64,000 nt of DNA from assembly GCA_951812715.1 (NCBI GenBank), contig OX638323.1, positions 2,088,577-2,152,576 on the forward strand, written 5' to 3'. The notes under the pieces were generated by a model that saw only the letters and a program-made list of their open reading frames with translations, did no database searches and was not told the DNA's origin. The translations under genes and the position numbers were made by a program. This document shows, in pieces, positions 8,678 through 20,015 of this stretch (its first letter is position 1; every line of letters starts with the position of its first letter). This stretch comes from an uncultured Pseudohongiella sp. Lineage in GTDB: Bacteria > Pseudomonadota > Gammaproteobacteria > Pseudomonadales > Pseudohongiellaceae.

Positions 8678-10075
8678 CTATTCTCCCTCCTGTAGCCAGT
8701 TGTTCAGTTCGATGATGTCCTGGGGGGTGAGGATGCCTGCTACCTGTTTCAGCAACAGGCTGTCAATCACGTAGTTGTAGCGCGCATCCGCATAGGCTCG
8801 CAGCGCTCGAAACAGGATTTCCCGCGCACGCAGTACTTCTACGATGTTGCGCGTGCCGACTTCAGCCCCGAGTTCAGTTGCCTCCAGCGAACTTTGCGCC
8901 GACGTGATCGACTGCTGCCGCTGGGCGATCACCAGCACATCGGTGGCCACGCGCCGATAGGCGTTGCGGATGTTCTGGGTCAATTGCCGCCTGGTCAGTT
9001 CCAGCGACTCCGCCGCCGCCATTACATTGTATTCCGCCGCGCGCTGGCGCGAACGCAAGACGCCGCCGTTGTATAGCGGAATCGTAAGACTCAGGGAAAG
9101 TTGTGTGCGGTCGCTGGCGCCGCCGCCGATCTGAATGCCCTGGCTGACGATGGGCTGGGTCACGAAATGGCCGAACTGGCCGCTGAAATCGATCGTCGGC
9201 AGGCGATCCGACTTGCGCGCTTGCAACGCCTTGCGCGAGGCGTCAAGGTTGAACTCCGCCGCGGTCAGCGCCAGACTGTTATCTCTCGCCTGGGCTTCCC
9301 ATTGCTCCAGGCCGCCTTCCACATCGAGAATCGGAAAGTCGTCGCGCAACACGTCTATTTCCGGGTGCGCCTGACCGGTGATGGCTTCCAGCGCCTCATA
9401 GCGCGCGCGCAGGACATCCGCTTGCAGGATGGTGGTATTGCGCGCCAGGTCGTAGGCGGCCTGGGCATCGTAGACATCGGTAATTGCCACCAGCCCCACT
9501 TCCTCGCGCTGGCTGGTCTGTTCGAACGAACGCTGGGCGGCTTCTTCTTCCTGGATATTCACTTCAAGCGTGTCCAGGGCGCGCAGCGCGTCGAAATAGG
9601 CCATGGCCACGCGCATGATCAGTTCCTGCTCCTGGGCGGCCAGATTCACCGCGGCGGCCCGGTCGGTGGCCCGGGCGCTCTGGAAGTTGTACCAGTTGGC
9701 CAGATTGAGCACGCTCTGGTTCAGGCTGATGCCCCAGTTGTGGTTGTTGACGCCATTGCTGAAGCTGTGTTGTTCCTGCAACAGCACCCGCATGTTCTCG
9801 CCGGTAATCGGGTTGGTTACCTCGCCGTAGATATTGGAAGTCGGCCCGCTCGACAGGCGCGAGGTCGCGCCTCCCGCGCCAAGGTTGGGCAGCAGTGACG
9901 AGCGTGACTGGATCATGGTTTCGCGATTGGCGCGGTAGGAAGCCTCCGCTTGCTGCAGAACGGGATCGTTTTCCAGCGCCAGTTGCAGAATTTCGAACAG
10001 ATTATCGGCGTACGCCGGCCAAGAGGCCAGGCTCAAGGCCGACAGCATGAGTAGGGACTTGATGAAGTGCGTCAT
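8678..10075 (-). CDS. tolC: TolC-family outer membrane efflux protein
   Basis: Outer-membrane/periplasmic channel used by tripartite efflux pumps and type I secretion. 465 residues from MTHFIKSLLMLSALSLASWPAYA, a signal peptide with cleavage after AYA; AGGCAGG precedes this ATG. The mature protein begins DNLFEILQLALENDPVLQQAEASY, the usual TolC opening, followed by the two internally repeated outer-membrane-factor halves. The C-terminus lacks a long extra domain. The gene stands alone. In E. coli tolC is next to nudF-yqiB-parE, and those genes lie 10 kb further on here, so the old neighbourhood has been stretched. Confidence 0.9.
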   Translation of the reverse strand: MTHFIKSLLMLSALSLASWPAYADNLFEILQLALENDPVLQQAEASYRANRETMIQSRSSLLPNLGAGGATSRLSSGPTSNIYGEVTNPITGENMRVLLQEQHSFSNGVNNHNWGISLNQSVLNLANWYNFQSARATDRAAAVNLAAQEQELIMRVAMAYFDALRALDTLEVNIQEEEAAQRSFEQTSQREEVGLVAITDVYDAQAAYDLARNTTILQADVLRARYEALEAITGQAHPEIDVLRDDFPILDVEGGLEQWEAQARDNSLALTAAEFNLDASRKALQARKSDRLPTIDFSGQFGHFVTQPIVSQGIQIGGGASDRTQLSLSLTIPLYNGGVLRSRQRAAEYNVMAAAESLELTRRQLTQNIRNAYRRVATDVLVIAQRQQSITSAQSSLEATELGAEVGTRNIVEVLRAREILFRALRAYADARYNYVIDSLLLKQVAGILTPQDIIELNNWLQEGE

Positions 10076-10163
10076 CGTAAGGACCTGCCTTGGTAGTGAG
10101 TGAATGAACAGAAGGCGAGTGCCGGACCCGTTTTTGAACACGGGAGCGGGCATGATAACCTAA

Positions 10164-12101
<1,938 letters not shown>

Positions 12102-12109
12102 CGCCGCGC

Positions 12110-13228
12110 TCAGGCGAGACCGCTGTCGAGGTATTGCTCCAGTACGTCAAGACAGGAAACCGCCAGCCGCCCGCTGCGCTCGGGCGACCAGCCGTGGCGC
12201 TCGTCGGGCGCGTTGGCATTGTCCTTGAAGGGCATTTCCAGGGTCATGGCGAGACAGCCATGGCGCCCGGCGGTCTGGTTCGTGCTCATGCCCATGTTTG
12301 CCTTGCCGCGCTTGTTGGGCGGATAACCGTAGCGCGTCTGAAAATCGGCGTTAGCGGCAACCAGCCGCTCGCGATAGAAATCAAGCCGCGCCTGCTTGCC
12401 CTTGTCCCATTCCGCCAAACCTTCCGTGCCCGCGATAAAGCAATAGGGAAGAGCTTCGTCGCCATGCACGTCAAGCAGAAAATCAACTCCGGTGCTCTGC
12501 ATGGCCTGCTGCACCAGGGCGACTTCGGGCGAATGCTCCATCGTCGCCCCGGCCCATTCCCGATTGAGATTGCGGCCCGCGGCATTGGTGCGCAAATGCC
12601 CCCGCCGGCTCCCGTCCGGATTCATGTTCGGCGCCAGATACAAATCGCATTTCCCCAACAGCGAAGCCGCCTCCCCACTGCAAAGCCAGTCCACCGCGCC
12701 TTCCATCCACCATTCCGCCATCGTCTCTCCGGGATGCTGCCGCGCGATGATCCAGCAGGGCCGGCGTCCTTCCCCGGTACTGAATCGCAACAAATCAAGC
12801 GCCTGCCCATCCACGGTGCGCCCGAGAGAAGTCAGCCGGCAATTGGAATCTCGGCTCGCCCGGGCAAGCAAATCATGATGCCGCTCCATCGAATAAGGAA
12901 CGTAATAGGCAAACCAGACCGCATCACTGTCGAAATTGAAATCCCAACGCAGCACGCCATCCTCAAACCGCGTCGGATGCCGAAACCACTCAACCCGATC
13001 AAACGAACAAAGCACCCGATAATCCCGAAATCCATCCGCATAAGCAGCCCCGCCGGCATTCAGAACATCGATCGCACAATCCTCCCCCCGCACCCCCGAA
13101 ACCCGAAAATAAAACCACTGATAAAAATCCGACAAACGATCCTTCCGAATCCGCAACCGGACATTCCGTCCATCCCCGGCATCCACCACCTCGATATTCC
13201 CGCCATCAAATTCCGCATCAATCTGCAT
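12110..13228 (-). CDS. M14-family zinc carboxypeptidase, cytosolic (AGBL/CCP6-like)
   Basis: 372 residues. An N-terminal beta-sandwich (about residues 1-110, FYFRVSGVRG, YRVLCSFDRVEWFR) precedes an M14 catalytic domain. Zinc ligands lie in RQHPGETMAEWW (HxxE) and LLDVHGDE; the substrate region reads APNMNPDGSRRGHLRTNAAGRNLNREW; the catalytic Glu is in LEMPFKD. This architecture is that of bacterial relatives of cytosolic carboxypeptidases. The natural substrate is unknown. No signal peptide. Start chosen at the ATG at 13228, because the longer reading to 13435 runs through repeat sequence (the APGMA read-through of family B). Confidence 0.85.
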   Translation of the reverse strand: MQIDAEFDGGNIEVVDAGDGRNVRLRIRKDRLSDFYQWFYFRVSGVRGEDCAIDVLNAGGAAYADGFRDYRVLCSFDRVEWFRHPTRFEDGVLRWDFNFDSDAVWFAYYVPYSMERHHDLLARASRDSNCRLTSLGRTVDGQALDLLRFSTGEGRRPCWIIARQHPGETMAEWWMEGAVDWLCSGEAASLLGKCDLYLAPNMNPDGSRRGHLRTNAAGRNLNREWAGATMEHSPEVALVQQAMQSTGVDFLLDVHGDEALPYCFIAGTEGLAEWDKGKQARLDFYRERLVAANADFQTRYGYPPNKRGKANMGMSTNQTAGRHGCLAMTLEMPFKDNANAPDERHGWSPERSGRLAVSCLDVLEQYLDSGLA

Positions 13229-13949
13229 ATTCACAACCTCCGGGCGCTTTCCGTTATTAGCCGAATCCTGAACATCTATACAAGCCATCCCTGGCGCGAC
13301 AATTTTGGTTTCTTCAACCTCCAGCCTCGCCATTGCTGGTGAGTCGTTCGGACTCTCAAAAGCTTCGCTTTCGATCGGCTGCGCCGACCAGTCCTCACCC
13401 AGCTTGCGCCGGGCCCCTTTCAACCTTTCAGCCACGCGCCCTCACTGCCACTTGCAAGTTTCGTGACTTCGACCCAAGCGATTGTGTCGGATCGGCAGAT
13501 TCCGCGACTCCGCTCCGCTTCGCGCAGAATGACGGATGGGTGTCCCATCGTCTGATCTCGGATGGGTGTCCCATCTTCTGTCGGATGGGTGTCCCATCTT
13601 CTGGCATGTATGCGCGGCAATCCTCTTCGTCGCCGGTCGACCGCTCATGAAACTCGTGTGGCGCAATGCCCTTCGGCTATTGCGCCCTGCAGGCTCATTG
13701 TCACTTTCAAGCTTTTCGACATCGATCCTAGCAATTCATTTCGGAGCAACACATACACGCGATATGCGCAACGCGAATTACCCAGCGCATGATTTGCAAA
13801 TAAAGACCGATGGGCTCCGCACAACATGAGCCCCCGCCGGACGGCGACGGATCGAAGCCACAACAACTCAAAACAAACATTTCTGGTCAGCATCCTATCT
13901 GCTATTATTTGCGCCCTTTCCGAATCGACCCAAAAAACGGTAGCCAGCC
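13229..13949. other. 721-base intergenic region made largely of repeat elements
   Basis: It contains a family B tail fragment on the minus strand (13284-13300), a CATTCTGCGCG element on the minus strand (13504-13533), three GGGTGTCCC cores, and a GC-rich hairpin with a CTTC loop (13660-13686) not followed by T residues. A plausible promoter for DAHP synthase near its right end reads TTCTGG, 16 bases, TATTAT just before 13910. I see no supportable gene. Confidence 0.7.
13538..13595 (+). repeat. Three GGGTGTCCC mini-repeats
   Basis: Cores at 13538, 13564 and 13587. Each is extended to the perfect hairpin GATGGG-TGT-CCCATC, so the flanking bases pair as well as the core. Immediately downstream of a CATTCTGCGCG element. 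Confidence 0.9.
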
Positions 13950-15026
13950 ATGCAAGTGCGCACGGAAAATCTCAATGTCGAGTCCAACGAAAGGCTGGTC
14001 ACTCCGGACCAACTGAAAGCCGAACTGCCTATGAGCGAGGCCCAGTCCGAAGCTGTGCACCGGTCTCGAGAAACAGTGTTCTCCATTCTCAAACGCGAGG
14101 ACCCGCGGCTGTTTCTGGTTATCGGCCCGTGTTCCGTTCACGATACCGAGCAGGCGCTTGACTACGCGCGCATGTTGAAAAAACTGGCCGACCAGGTCAG
14201 CGACACATTGTATCTGGTAATGCGCGTTTATTTCGAAAAACCGCGCACCTCCATCGGCTGGAAAGGCATGATCAACGATCCTTTCCTCGATGATTCCTTC
14301 AAGGTGGAGGAAGGATTGCGCAAGGGCCGACGGCTGTTGCAGGACATTGTTGATATCGGCCTGCCGACCTCAACCGAAGCGCTCGACCCGATTTCGCCGC
14401 AATATCTGCAGGATCTGATCTGCTGGTCGGCGGTGGGAGCTCGCACCACCGAATCGCAGACTCATCGGGAAATGTCTTCCGGGCTGTCGTCGGCGATCGG
14501 ATTCAAGAATGGCACCGACGGCCGCTGGATGGTGGCCGTAAACGCGATGCAATCGGTTCTGAAACCGCATCGGTTCCTCGGCATCAACGGCAAAGGTCAA
14601 GTCAGCGTCGTCACCACGCGTGGAAATCCCTATGCTCATATCGTGTTGCGGGGCGGCGCCAACGGCCCGAACTACGATTCGGTGCACGTGGCTCAATGCG
14701 AACTTGCGCTGCGGAACGGCGGCGTCAGCCGCAACATCATGATCGATTGCAGCCATGCAAATTCCGACAAGAAGCCGGAGATGCAGCCGCTGGTGCTCAA
14801 GGACATCACGCATCAGATTCTGGAAGGCAACCAGTCGATCATCGGCGCCATGCTCGAAAGCAATATCCATGCGGGCCGGCAGGATATTCCCGCGGACCTG
14901 TCGCAACTGAAATATGGCGTGTCGGTCACCGATGCCTGCATGGGCTGGGGCGTAACCGAAGAGGCCGTGCTCGATATGGCCGAAAAACTGCGGGACGTGC
15001 TGCCCGCCCGAAGCAATCCGAACTAA
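13950..15026 (+). CDS. 3-deoxy-7-phosphoheptulonate synthase (class I DAHP synthase, AroG/F/H type)
   Basis: Condenses PEP and erythrose-4-phosphate in the first step of the shikimate pathway. 358 residues, the E. coli AroG/F/H size. Motifs: FLVIGPCSVHD, RVYFEKPRTSIGWKG, ARTTESQTHREMSSGL, IVLRGG, IDCSHANSDK and the final DACMGWG metal-site segment. The N-terminal extension that carries feedback sensitivity is present, but which amino acid inhibits cannot be read here. Free-standing gene; its last four bases overlap the stop of the convergent GST gene. Confidence 0.95.
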   Translation: MQVRTENLNVESNERLVTPDQLKAELPMSEAQSEAVHRSRETVFSILKREDPRLFLVIGPCSVHDTEQALDYARMLKKLADQVSDTLYLVMRVYFEKPRTSIGWKGMINDPFLDDSFKVEEGLRKGRRLLQDIVDIGLPTSTEALDPISPQYLQDLICWSAVGARTTESQTHREMSSGLSSAIGFKNGTDGRWMVAVNAMQSVLKPHRFLGINGKGQVSVVTTRGNPYAHIVLRGGANGPNYDSVHVAQCELALRNGGVSRNIMIDCSHANSDKKPEMQPLVLKDITHQILEGNQSIIGAMLESNIHAGRQDIPADLSQLKYGVSVTDACMGWGVTEEAVLDMAEKLRDVLPARSNPN

Positions 15027-15682
15027 CTTGCGTGAGCCCAGCCTACCGGTAGCCGCTCGACTTCGCCGCGTCCCTGGACCATCCACTTCTGCACGAAGGG
15101 ATTGTCGAGCAACGTATGCAGATAGTTCTTGGCGGTCTGGCTCAGTTCCGGCTGATAGCTGTTGAAAATCACCGCGGTTGGCGCGAACATGCAGTCGGCA
15201 ATCGAAAAACGGCCGAACAGGTAATTGCCGTTCTCGCCGAACTTGTGCCGGCAGCAACTCCAGATGGCGTCGATGCGCGCCACCTCGTCGAAGAGCTGTT
15301 CGGACACCGACCTCTTCATCGAAGTCTTGCAGTTCATCGGCCATTTCTTCTTCAGCGTGGGAAATTCGGAATGGATTTCCGCGCTGGCCGAACGCGCGCT
15401 GGCGCGGCGGCGGGTGCTGGTTGGCCAGGCGCCGCCGTTCAGCAGTTCGTCGTTGATGTATTCGCAGATCGCCAGGGAATCCCACACGGTGATCTCCCGA
15501 TGCAGTAGCACCGGCACTTTAAGGGAAGGGGAGTAAGGCCCAAGTTTTTCCGCCGTGTTGTCCTGGTACAGGGAGATCTGAAGCTCATCGAATTCGATAT
15601 CGAACATCTTCAGCAGCAACCAGGGGCACAGCGACCATGAAGAGTAATTCTTGTCCCCGATAACGAGTCGAATATCTTTCAT
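15023..15682 (-). CDS. Glutathione S-transferase family protein
   Basis: 219 residues. An N-terminal thioredoxin-like domain opens RLVIGDKNYSSWSLCPWLLLK, where NYSSWS resembles the active-site loop of this bacterial GST group. PSLKVPVLL supplies the cis-Pro glutathione-binding strand and WDSLAICEYI the conserved Ser. The C-terminal helical domain is recognisable (FSIADCMFAPTA). The stretch PTSTRRRASARSASAE is more basic than usual, possibly a pair of compensating frameshifts, but the frame stays open. Start chosen at MKDIRLVIG with GGGAG upstream. Substrate unknown. Confidence 0.85.
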   Translation of the reverse strand: MKDIRLVIGDKNYSSWSLCPWLLLKMFDIEFDELQISLYQDNTAEKLGPYSPSLKVPVLLHREITVWDSLAICEYINDELLNGGAWPTSTRRRASARSASAEIHSEFPTLKKKWPMNCKTSMKRSVSEQLFDEVARIDAIWSCCRHKFGENGNYLFGRFSIADCMFAPTAVIFNSYQPELSQTAKNYLHTLLDNPFVQKWMVQGRGEVERLPVGWAHAS

Positions 15683-15926
15683 TTCTATCTCCCGATCAGG
15701 TTCTAGCGATGGGTAAAACCCGAAACAAACACCACTGAGACTCTGGCGAACGCTTTCCATTTAACAGCAGCTTTCTTGCGGCTCAAGGCATTGATTCGGC
15801 CCATGCGCTGATTAAACATGGCAAAATAATGGCAATCGCAAGAAGTGCTTGAATCCTTTTTCCGGGGCTTCGCCGGATTGCGTTATAGTTAATCGGGCCG
15901 GCCATGAGCCAGCGGTGGACCGAGAG

Positions 15927-16619
15927 ATGAGCAGACGAATCGCGATTGTCGAAGACGAAGCGGCAATCCGGGAAAACTACGCGGATGTGCTGCGCCGCCA
16001 GGGCTATGACGTGCAGACCTATGCCAATCGCCAGGAGGCCATGGGCGCATTCGGCGTGCGCCTGCCCAATCTGGCGATCATCGATATCGGGCTCGAGGAC
16101 GAGATCGATGGCGGCTTTACCTTGTGCCAGGAATTGCGCTCAATGTCCAACACGCTGCCTATTATATTCCTGACCGCCCGCGATAACGATTTCGATACGG
16201 TTAGCGGTTTGCGCATGGGCGCGGACGACTATTTGACCAAGGACATCAGCCTGCCCCATCTCAGCGCCCGTATCGCGGCGCTGTTCCGGCGCCAGGATAT
16301 TCTCGACAAGCCGTCATCGCCGGAAAATCTGCTGCAACGCGACAAATTGACGCTGGATATCGGGCGGCTGGCGGTGCAGTGGGCGGGTCAGGCGGTGCCG
16401 TTGACCGTAACCGAATTCTGGATGGCGCATGCCCTGGCGAAGTTTCCCGGTCATGTGAAAAGCCGCCAATCGCTGATGCAGGAGTCCAAAATTTTCGTCG
16501 ATGGCAGCACCATCACTTCGCATATCAAGCGCATCCGCAAGAAGTTCATGCAGATCGATCCGGATTTCAATTGCATTGAGACCGTATACGGTATTGGCTA
16601 TCGCTGGAATACCGCATAA
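15927..16619 (+). CDS. pdsR: Response regulator, dedicated-sortase-system type (PdsR-like)
   Basis: OmpR/PhoB-type regulator of 230 residues: receiver domain 1-120 with acid pair E9/D10, phospho-acceptor D53 (AIIDIGL), T83 and K105, then a winged-helix output domain ending TVYGIGYRW. The wording of the receiver end (GADDYLTKDISLPHLSARIAALFRR) and the HVKSRQSLM segment match my recollection of the proteobacterial dedicated sortase system response regulator (TIGR03787). Start ATG at 15927 has GGACCGAGAG upstream. The kinase gene follows after 33 bases. No sortase or sortase target is within reach in this window. Confidence 0.85.
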   Translation: MSRRIAIVEDEAAIRENYADVLRRQGYDVQTYANRQEAMGAFGVRLPNLAIIDIGLEDEIDGGFTLCQELRSMSNTLPIIFLTARDNDFDTVSGLRMGADDYLTKDISLPHLSARIAALFRRQDILDKPSSPENLLQRDKLTLDIGRLAVQWAGQAVPLTVTEFWMAHALAKFPGHVKSRQSLMQESKIFVDGSTITSHIKRIRKKFMQIDPDFNCIETVYGIGYRWNTA

Positions 16620-16652
16620 GCTGTCTGTGCGGGTTTTTTGCCTGGTTGAATC

Positions 16653-18830
16653 ATGAAGCCGTTCAACAATCTGTTCAGCATCCGCGCCAAGCTGATTTTC
16701 CTGTCCAGCTTGCTGCTGCTCATCCCGGTGCTGGTGTACCAGTACATTCTCGCCATGGACGAGTACCTGCGCAGCGGCCAGGAACTTACCGTGCTCGGCG
16801 AAGCGCGAGCGCTGGCTACCGCGCTCAACGACCGCCCGGAACTGTTCGATGAAGGCACCTTCGGCCGTGCGACCAGAACCGGCGATCTATATATCTATCC
16901 GGTCTATTCGCCGCTATCGCTGAACGATGGCTCACTGGTGGATTGGGGCGCTTACCAACAATACGAACTCGATTACGGCGCGAGCGACTATTTGCGCACG
17001 CCGCTCAATCCCGCTCGAATTTACGCACATGACGAGTCATTGTCGTTTCGCAGCATGGTGGGAGAGCACAACGGTTCGCTGTATGCCTATTTCAAGGTGC
17101 GCGACGAAAACATCGTCTATCGCTCGCGGGAATCCCTGAGCGTGATCCGCAGCGACTTCCTGCAGATTTCCATGCTGACGGCGAACGGCCGGGATGTGGA
17201 GCGCATCGTCATCGCTCCCCACGAACCGGAATATCTCTACCCCTTCCGCGTCAACGAAGATTACGCCGATCCGGTGTACGAGGAACGCATCAGCGGCCAA
17301 TGGTACGAGGTGGACGGCGGCTACGAAATCGAGTTGCAGATTCCCACGGATATACTCGGAGGGCGAATCGGATTCGCGATTTTCGACGTCGACGACCCGG
17401 TCAGCCGCGACATCGCCACCGTAATCGCCACGCACAAGTCACTGGATGGACACCGGCTCGGTTCGTTACAGCGTCCCACGCCCGAAATCGACCGCATCGT
17501 CGCCGGCATGGGCCGCAGCAATTCCCACATCCAGGTAGTCGACCGTTCCGGCCGGGTGCTGCTGACCGTGGGCGACATTCAGAGCGCGACCGGCCTGATT
17601 CTTTCCAATATCAATAATCCGCCGTCGAACCGATATTGGACCTTCGTTCAGAACAATGTGCTGACGCCGTTGTATAACCTCATCCTGACCCAGCCCAGCA
17701 CCAATTTCATCGATGACGTCTATTCCGAGGTTGCCCGCGAAGGGGATCACATCGCCGCGGCTCTCGATGGCGAGCCATTTACCCGTTTTCGCGAACTGGC
17801 GGATACCCAGACCATGATTCTGGAAGCCAGCCACCCAATCTTCGCCGGCGATGAAGTGATCGGCGCGGTAATTGTCGATCAGAATATGAATGGACTGCGC
17901 AGTTTTCGCAATCAGGCGCTTGAAGGACTGTTCAATACCATTATCGCGGTGATGCTGGCGGTCACCCTGGGATTGTTCCTGTTCGCGTCACGGATATCCA
18001 ACCGGGTGCGCGGACTGCGCAATCAGGCCGAAGGCATCATCGACGACAGCGGCCGGGTGCGCAACACCATCGTGCCTTCGCCCAATTCCGACGAAATCGG
18101 CGACCTGTCACGCAGTTTCTCCAGCATCGTTGAGCGCCTGAGCCAATACACCAGCTACCTGGAGAACATGTCCTCGCGCCTGTCCCACGAGTTGCGCACG
18201 CCGGTGACCGTGGTGCGCTCGTCGATAGAGAACCTCGGCAGCACCGACAATGCCGAGGAATCCCAGGTTTATATCAAGCGCGCCGAAGAGGGCATCAGCC
18301 GGCTCAACTTGATCCTGACCAATATGAGCGAGGCAACCCGCCTCGAACAGATGCTGCAGACCTCGGAAAAGGAAATCATCGATCTCGCCGAGGTCGTCAA
18401 GGGTTGCGTGGAAGGCTATCGGCTCGCCTATCCCGATTCGAATTTCACCCTCGACATCGGCGGCTATTCGATCTTCGTCAAGGGCGTACCGGAATATGTC
18501 GCCCAGCTACTCGACAAGCTGATCGCGAACGCGGTGGAGTTTTCCCATGCGGAACAACCCATCATTGTCAATTGCCGCGTCGTCCGCGACCAGGCGGTGG
18601 TCCGCATCAGCAACTCGGGACCCTATCTGCCGCAGGAAATGAAGGACCGGATTTTCGAATCCATGGTTTCGGTGCGGCCGCACCAGAAACAGAAGCAGCC
18701 GCATCTCGGCATGGGCCTGCATATCGCCCGCCTGATTACCGATTTCCACAACGGTCAGATTCGCGCCGACAATCGAGAAGATGCAGAAGGCGTGACGATT
18801 ACCGTCTCGATCCCGCTTTCTTATCGGTGA
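16653..18830 (+). CDS. pdsS: Sensor histidine kinase, dedicated-sortase-system type (PdsS-like)
   Basis: 725 residues. TM1 near residues 10-30 (LIFLSSLLLLIPVLVYQYI), a large periplasmic sensor of about 380 residues, TM2 near 428-448 (TIIAVMLAVTLGLFLFA), a HAMP-like linker, the H-box LSHELRTPVTVVRSS with phospho-His512, N-box DKLIANAVEFSH, and a G-box region GMGLHIARL. Size and domain order fit the kinase of the marine proteobacterial sortase system (TIGR03785). The sensor region appears to include a carbohydrate-binding-like or DOMON-like beta domain (YEIELQIPTDILGGRIGFAIFD). Cotranscribed with the regulator; signal unknown. Confidence 0.85.
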   Translation: MKPFNNLFSIRAKLIFLSSLLLLIPVLVYQYILAMDEYLRSGQELTVLGEARALATALNDRPELFDEGTFGRATRTGDLYIYPVYSPLSLNDGSLVDWGAYQQYELDYGASDYLRTPLNPARIYAHDESLSFRSMVGEHNGSLYAYFKVRDENIVYRSRESLSVIRSDFLQISMLTANGRDVERIVIAPHEPEYLYPFRVNEDYADPVYEERISGQWYEVDGGYEIELQIPTDILGGRIGFAIFDVDDPVSRDIATVIATHKSLDGHRLGSLQRPTPEIDRIVAGMGRSNSHIQVVDRSGRVLLTVGDIQSATGLILSNINNPPSNRYWTFVQNNVLTPLYNLILTQPSTNFIDDVYSEVAREGDHIAAALDGEPFTRFRELADTQTMILEASHPIFAGDEVIGAVIVDQNMNGLRSFRNQALEGLFNTIIAVMLAVTLGLFLFASRISNRVRGLRNQAEGIIDDSGRVRNTIVPSPNSDEIGDLSRSFSSIVERLSQYTSYLENMSSRLSHELRTPVTVVRSSIENLGSTDNAEESQVYIKRAEEGISRLNLILTNMSEATRLEQMLQTSEKEIIDLAEVVKGCVEGYRLAYPDSNFTLDIGGYSIFVKGVPEYVAQLLDKLIANAVEFSHAEQPIIVNCRVVRDQAVVRISNSGPYLPQEMKDRIFESMVSVRPHQKQKQPHLGMGLHIARLITDFHNGQIRADNREDAEGVTITVSIPLSYR

Positions 18831-18990
18831 GTGACTTCGAACCACCGCCTACCCCTGCGTCATTCTGCGCGAGGTAAGTGACTTCGAACCACCGCCTACC
18901 CTTCCGTCATTCTGCGCGAGGTGAGTGACTTCGAACCACCGCCTACCCCTGCGTCATTCTGCGCGAAGCGAAGCGTAGTCGCAGAATCTC
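18829..18990 (+). repeat. Three 47-bp tandem repeats ending in a CATTCTGCGCG hairpin element
   Basis: The unit begins GTGACTTCGAACCACCGCCT and contains CGTCATTCTGCGCGAG. Unit starts are at 18831, 18878 and 18925, differing by a few bases. The last unit runs into AAGCGAAGCGTAGTCGCAGAATC, which pairs with CATTCTGCGCG. The first unit overlaps the kinase stop region. Confidence 0.9.
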
Positions 18991-19324
18991 GTTGGGTTTG
19001 TTGCTTCGATTTGATTGGTACATGCCTCCCTGGCGAGGCTTCAGTGGCTTCGACCGGCCCCAGTCTCGACATCTTGTCGAGCCGTTCGGCCCTCCAGAAG
19101 CGTTGCTTTTTGTCGGCTGCGCCGACCGCGCCTCATCCTATCTCGCACACTCGCTGCACCCACCCAACCAGACGGCGACTCACGCCGTGCGGGCCCAGAA
19201 AAACGTCATTCCGCGCGTAGCAAAGCGGAGTGACTCGGGCCATCTTTGCCCCTCCCCCCTGCGGGCGGCGCTGTGCGCCGTCCAAAATGGCAATCCTGCC
19301 ATTTTGTCGCGGAATCAATCGTTC
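18831..19324. other. 494-base intergenic region filled with repeats
   Basis: Between the kinase gene and the convergent DUF2889 gene. From left to right: the 47-bp tandem units, a family B copy on the minus strand, and another CATTCTGCGCG-type element at 19205-19234. The rest (19235-19324) holds a GC-rich stretch with GGCAATCCTGCCATTTTG-like short inverted repeats. No gene seen. Confidence 0.7.
19003..19183 (-). repeat. Dispersed structured repeat family B, copy 2 (long form)
   Basis: Inverted relative to the other five copies. Aligns with 8485-8668 over its full length, including the head GTGAGTCGCCGTC and a tail beyond the GCCAGGGA box. Its internal hairpin reads CTCGACAAGATGTCGAG (copy 1: CTCGACAGGATGTCGAG), so the arms are conserved while the loop varies. 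Confidence 0.85.
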
Positions 19325-19888
19325 CTATGGGCCTGTATAGAAATCAGGCGCGTTGCGCTTGACCACTGGAGAGGTCGCTGCCCAGGCGTGGCAGGTGTCG
19401 AGAATCCCGGGGCGGACGCGATCCCGGGTGTGATCCTGGTCGGTCTTGTGTCGGCGATGATTCTTGAACGCCCACAAGGTCTGCATCGCCACCGTCGCCA
19501 TCGGAAACAGCAATTCGGTCAGATGCGTGCAGCCATTCACGCCGCCGACCTTCTGGCGGATGTTCCTGCGCCAGCCCGGCCCCATCTTGATACCGGCAAG
19601 GGATTTGTACGCATCGACGATCTCGTGACAGTTCTCGAAGGGGCCGTTGTCGGTTACCGCAATCACGTCACGGATCGTGAACTCGTCATCGATGGTGACC
19701 CGCAGCAGCATCTCGTGCAGCGGCTCGCCGACTTCGATCGTGCCGCGGAAGTGGTTCTGGAAGCTGTAGGACTTGACGTCGGTCATGTGGGCTTCGATGT
19801 CCCACAGGCCATCTTTCCGCCGATATCCCTGGTAGCTGATACTGCGAGTGTGTAGAGGCTCCCTCGCCTCGGCTTCGGGCAATGGCAT
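19325..19888 (-). CDS. DUF2889 family protein
   Basis: 187 residues matching DUF2889: REPLHTRSISYQGYRRKDGLWDIEAHMTD, TIEVGEPLHEMLLRVTIDD, GPGWRRNIRQKVGGVNGCTHLTELL and a C-terminal LDTCHAWAATSPVVK. The conserved Cys/His residues suggest metal or substrate binding, but no reaction is established to my knowledge; relatives are often near aromatic-compound or acyl-CoA genes, which is not the case here. Start chosen at MPLPEAEAREP with AGGAACC upstream. Divergent from arsC. Confidence 0.85.
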   Translation of the reverse strand: MPLPEAEAREPLHTRSISYQGYRRKDGLWDIEAHMTDVKSYSFQNHFRGTIEVGEPLHEMLLRVTIDDEFTIRDVIAVTDNGPFENCHEIVDAYKSLAGIKMGPGWRRNIRQKVGGVNGCTHLTELLFPMATVAMQTLWAFKNHRRHKTDQDHTRDRVRPGILDTCHAWAATSPVVKRNAPDFYTGP

Positions 19889-20015
19889 CTGATGGTTCCT
19901 GATTGATTTCGAATAGGAAGGCGAGCGGAATTGTAACCCAACTCGCCCGACGGGCGAAGTTGTCATAGTCCTGCCCTATAATCTGCGCCCAATCGGACCC
20001 GGAGCCCTTCCCACC

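Noticed and set aside
13660..13686. GC-rich hairpin GGCGCAAT...ATTGCGCC as a terminator
   Set aside because: No T run follows on either strand and no gene ends nearby; left as an unexplained hairpin in a repeat-rich gap.
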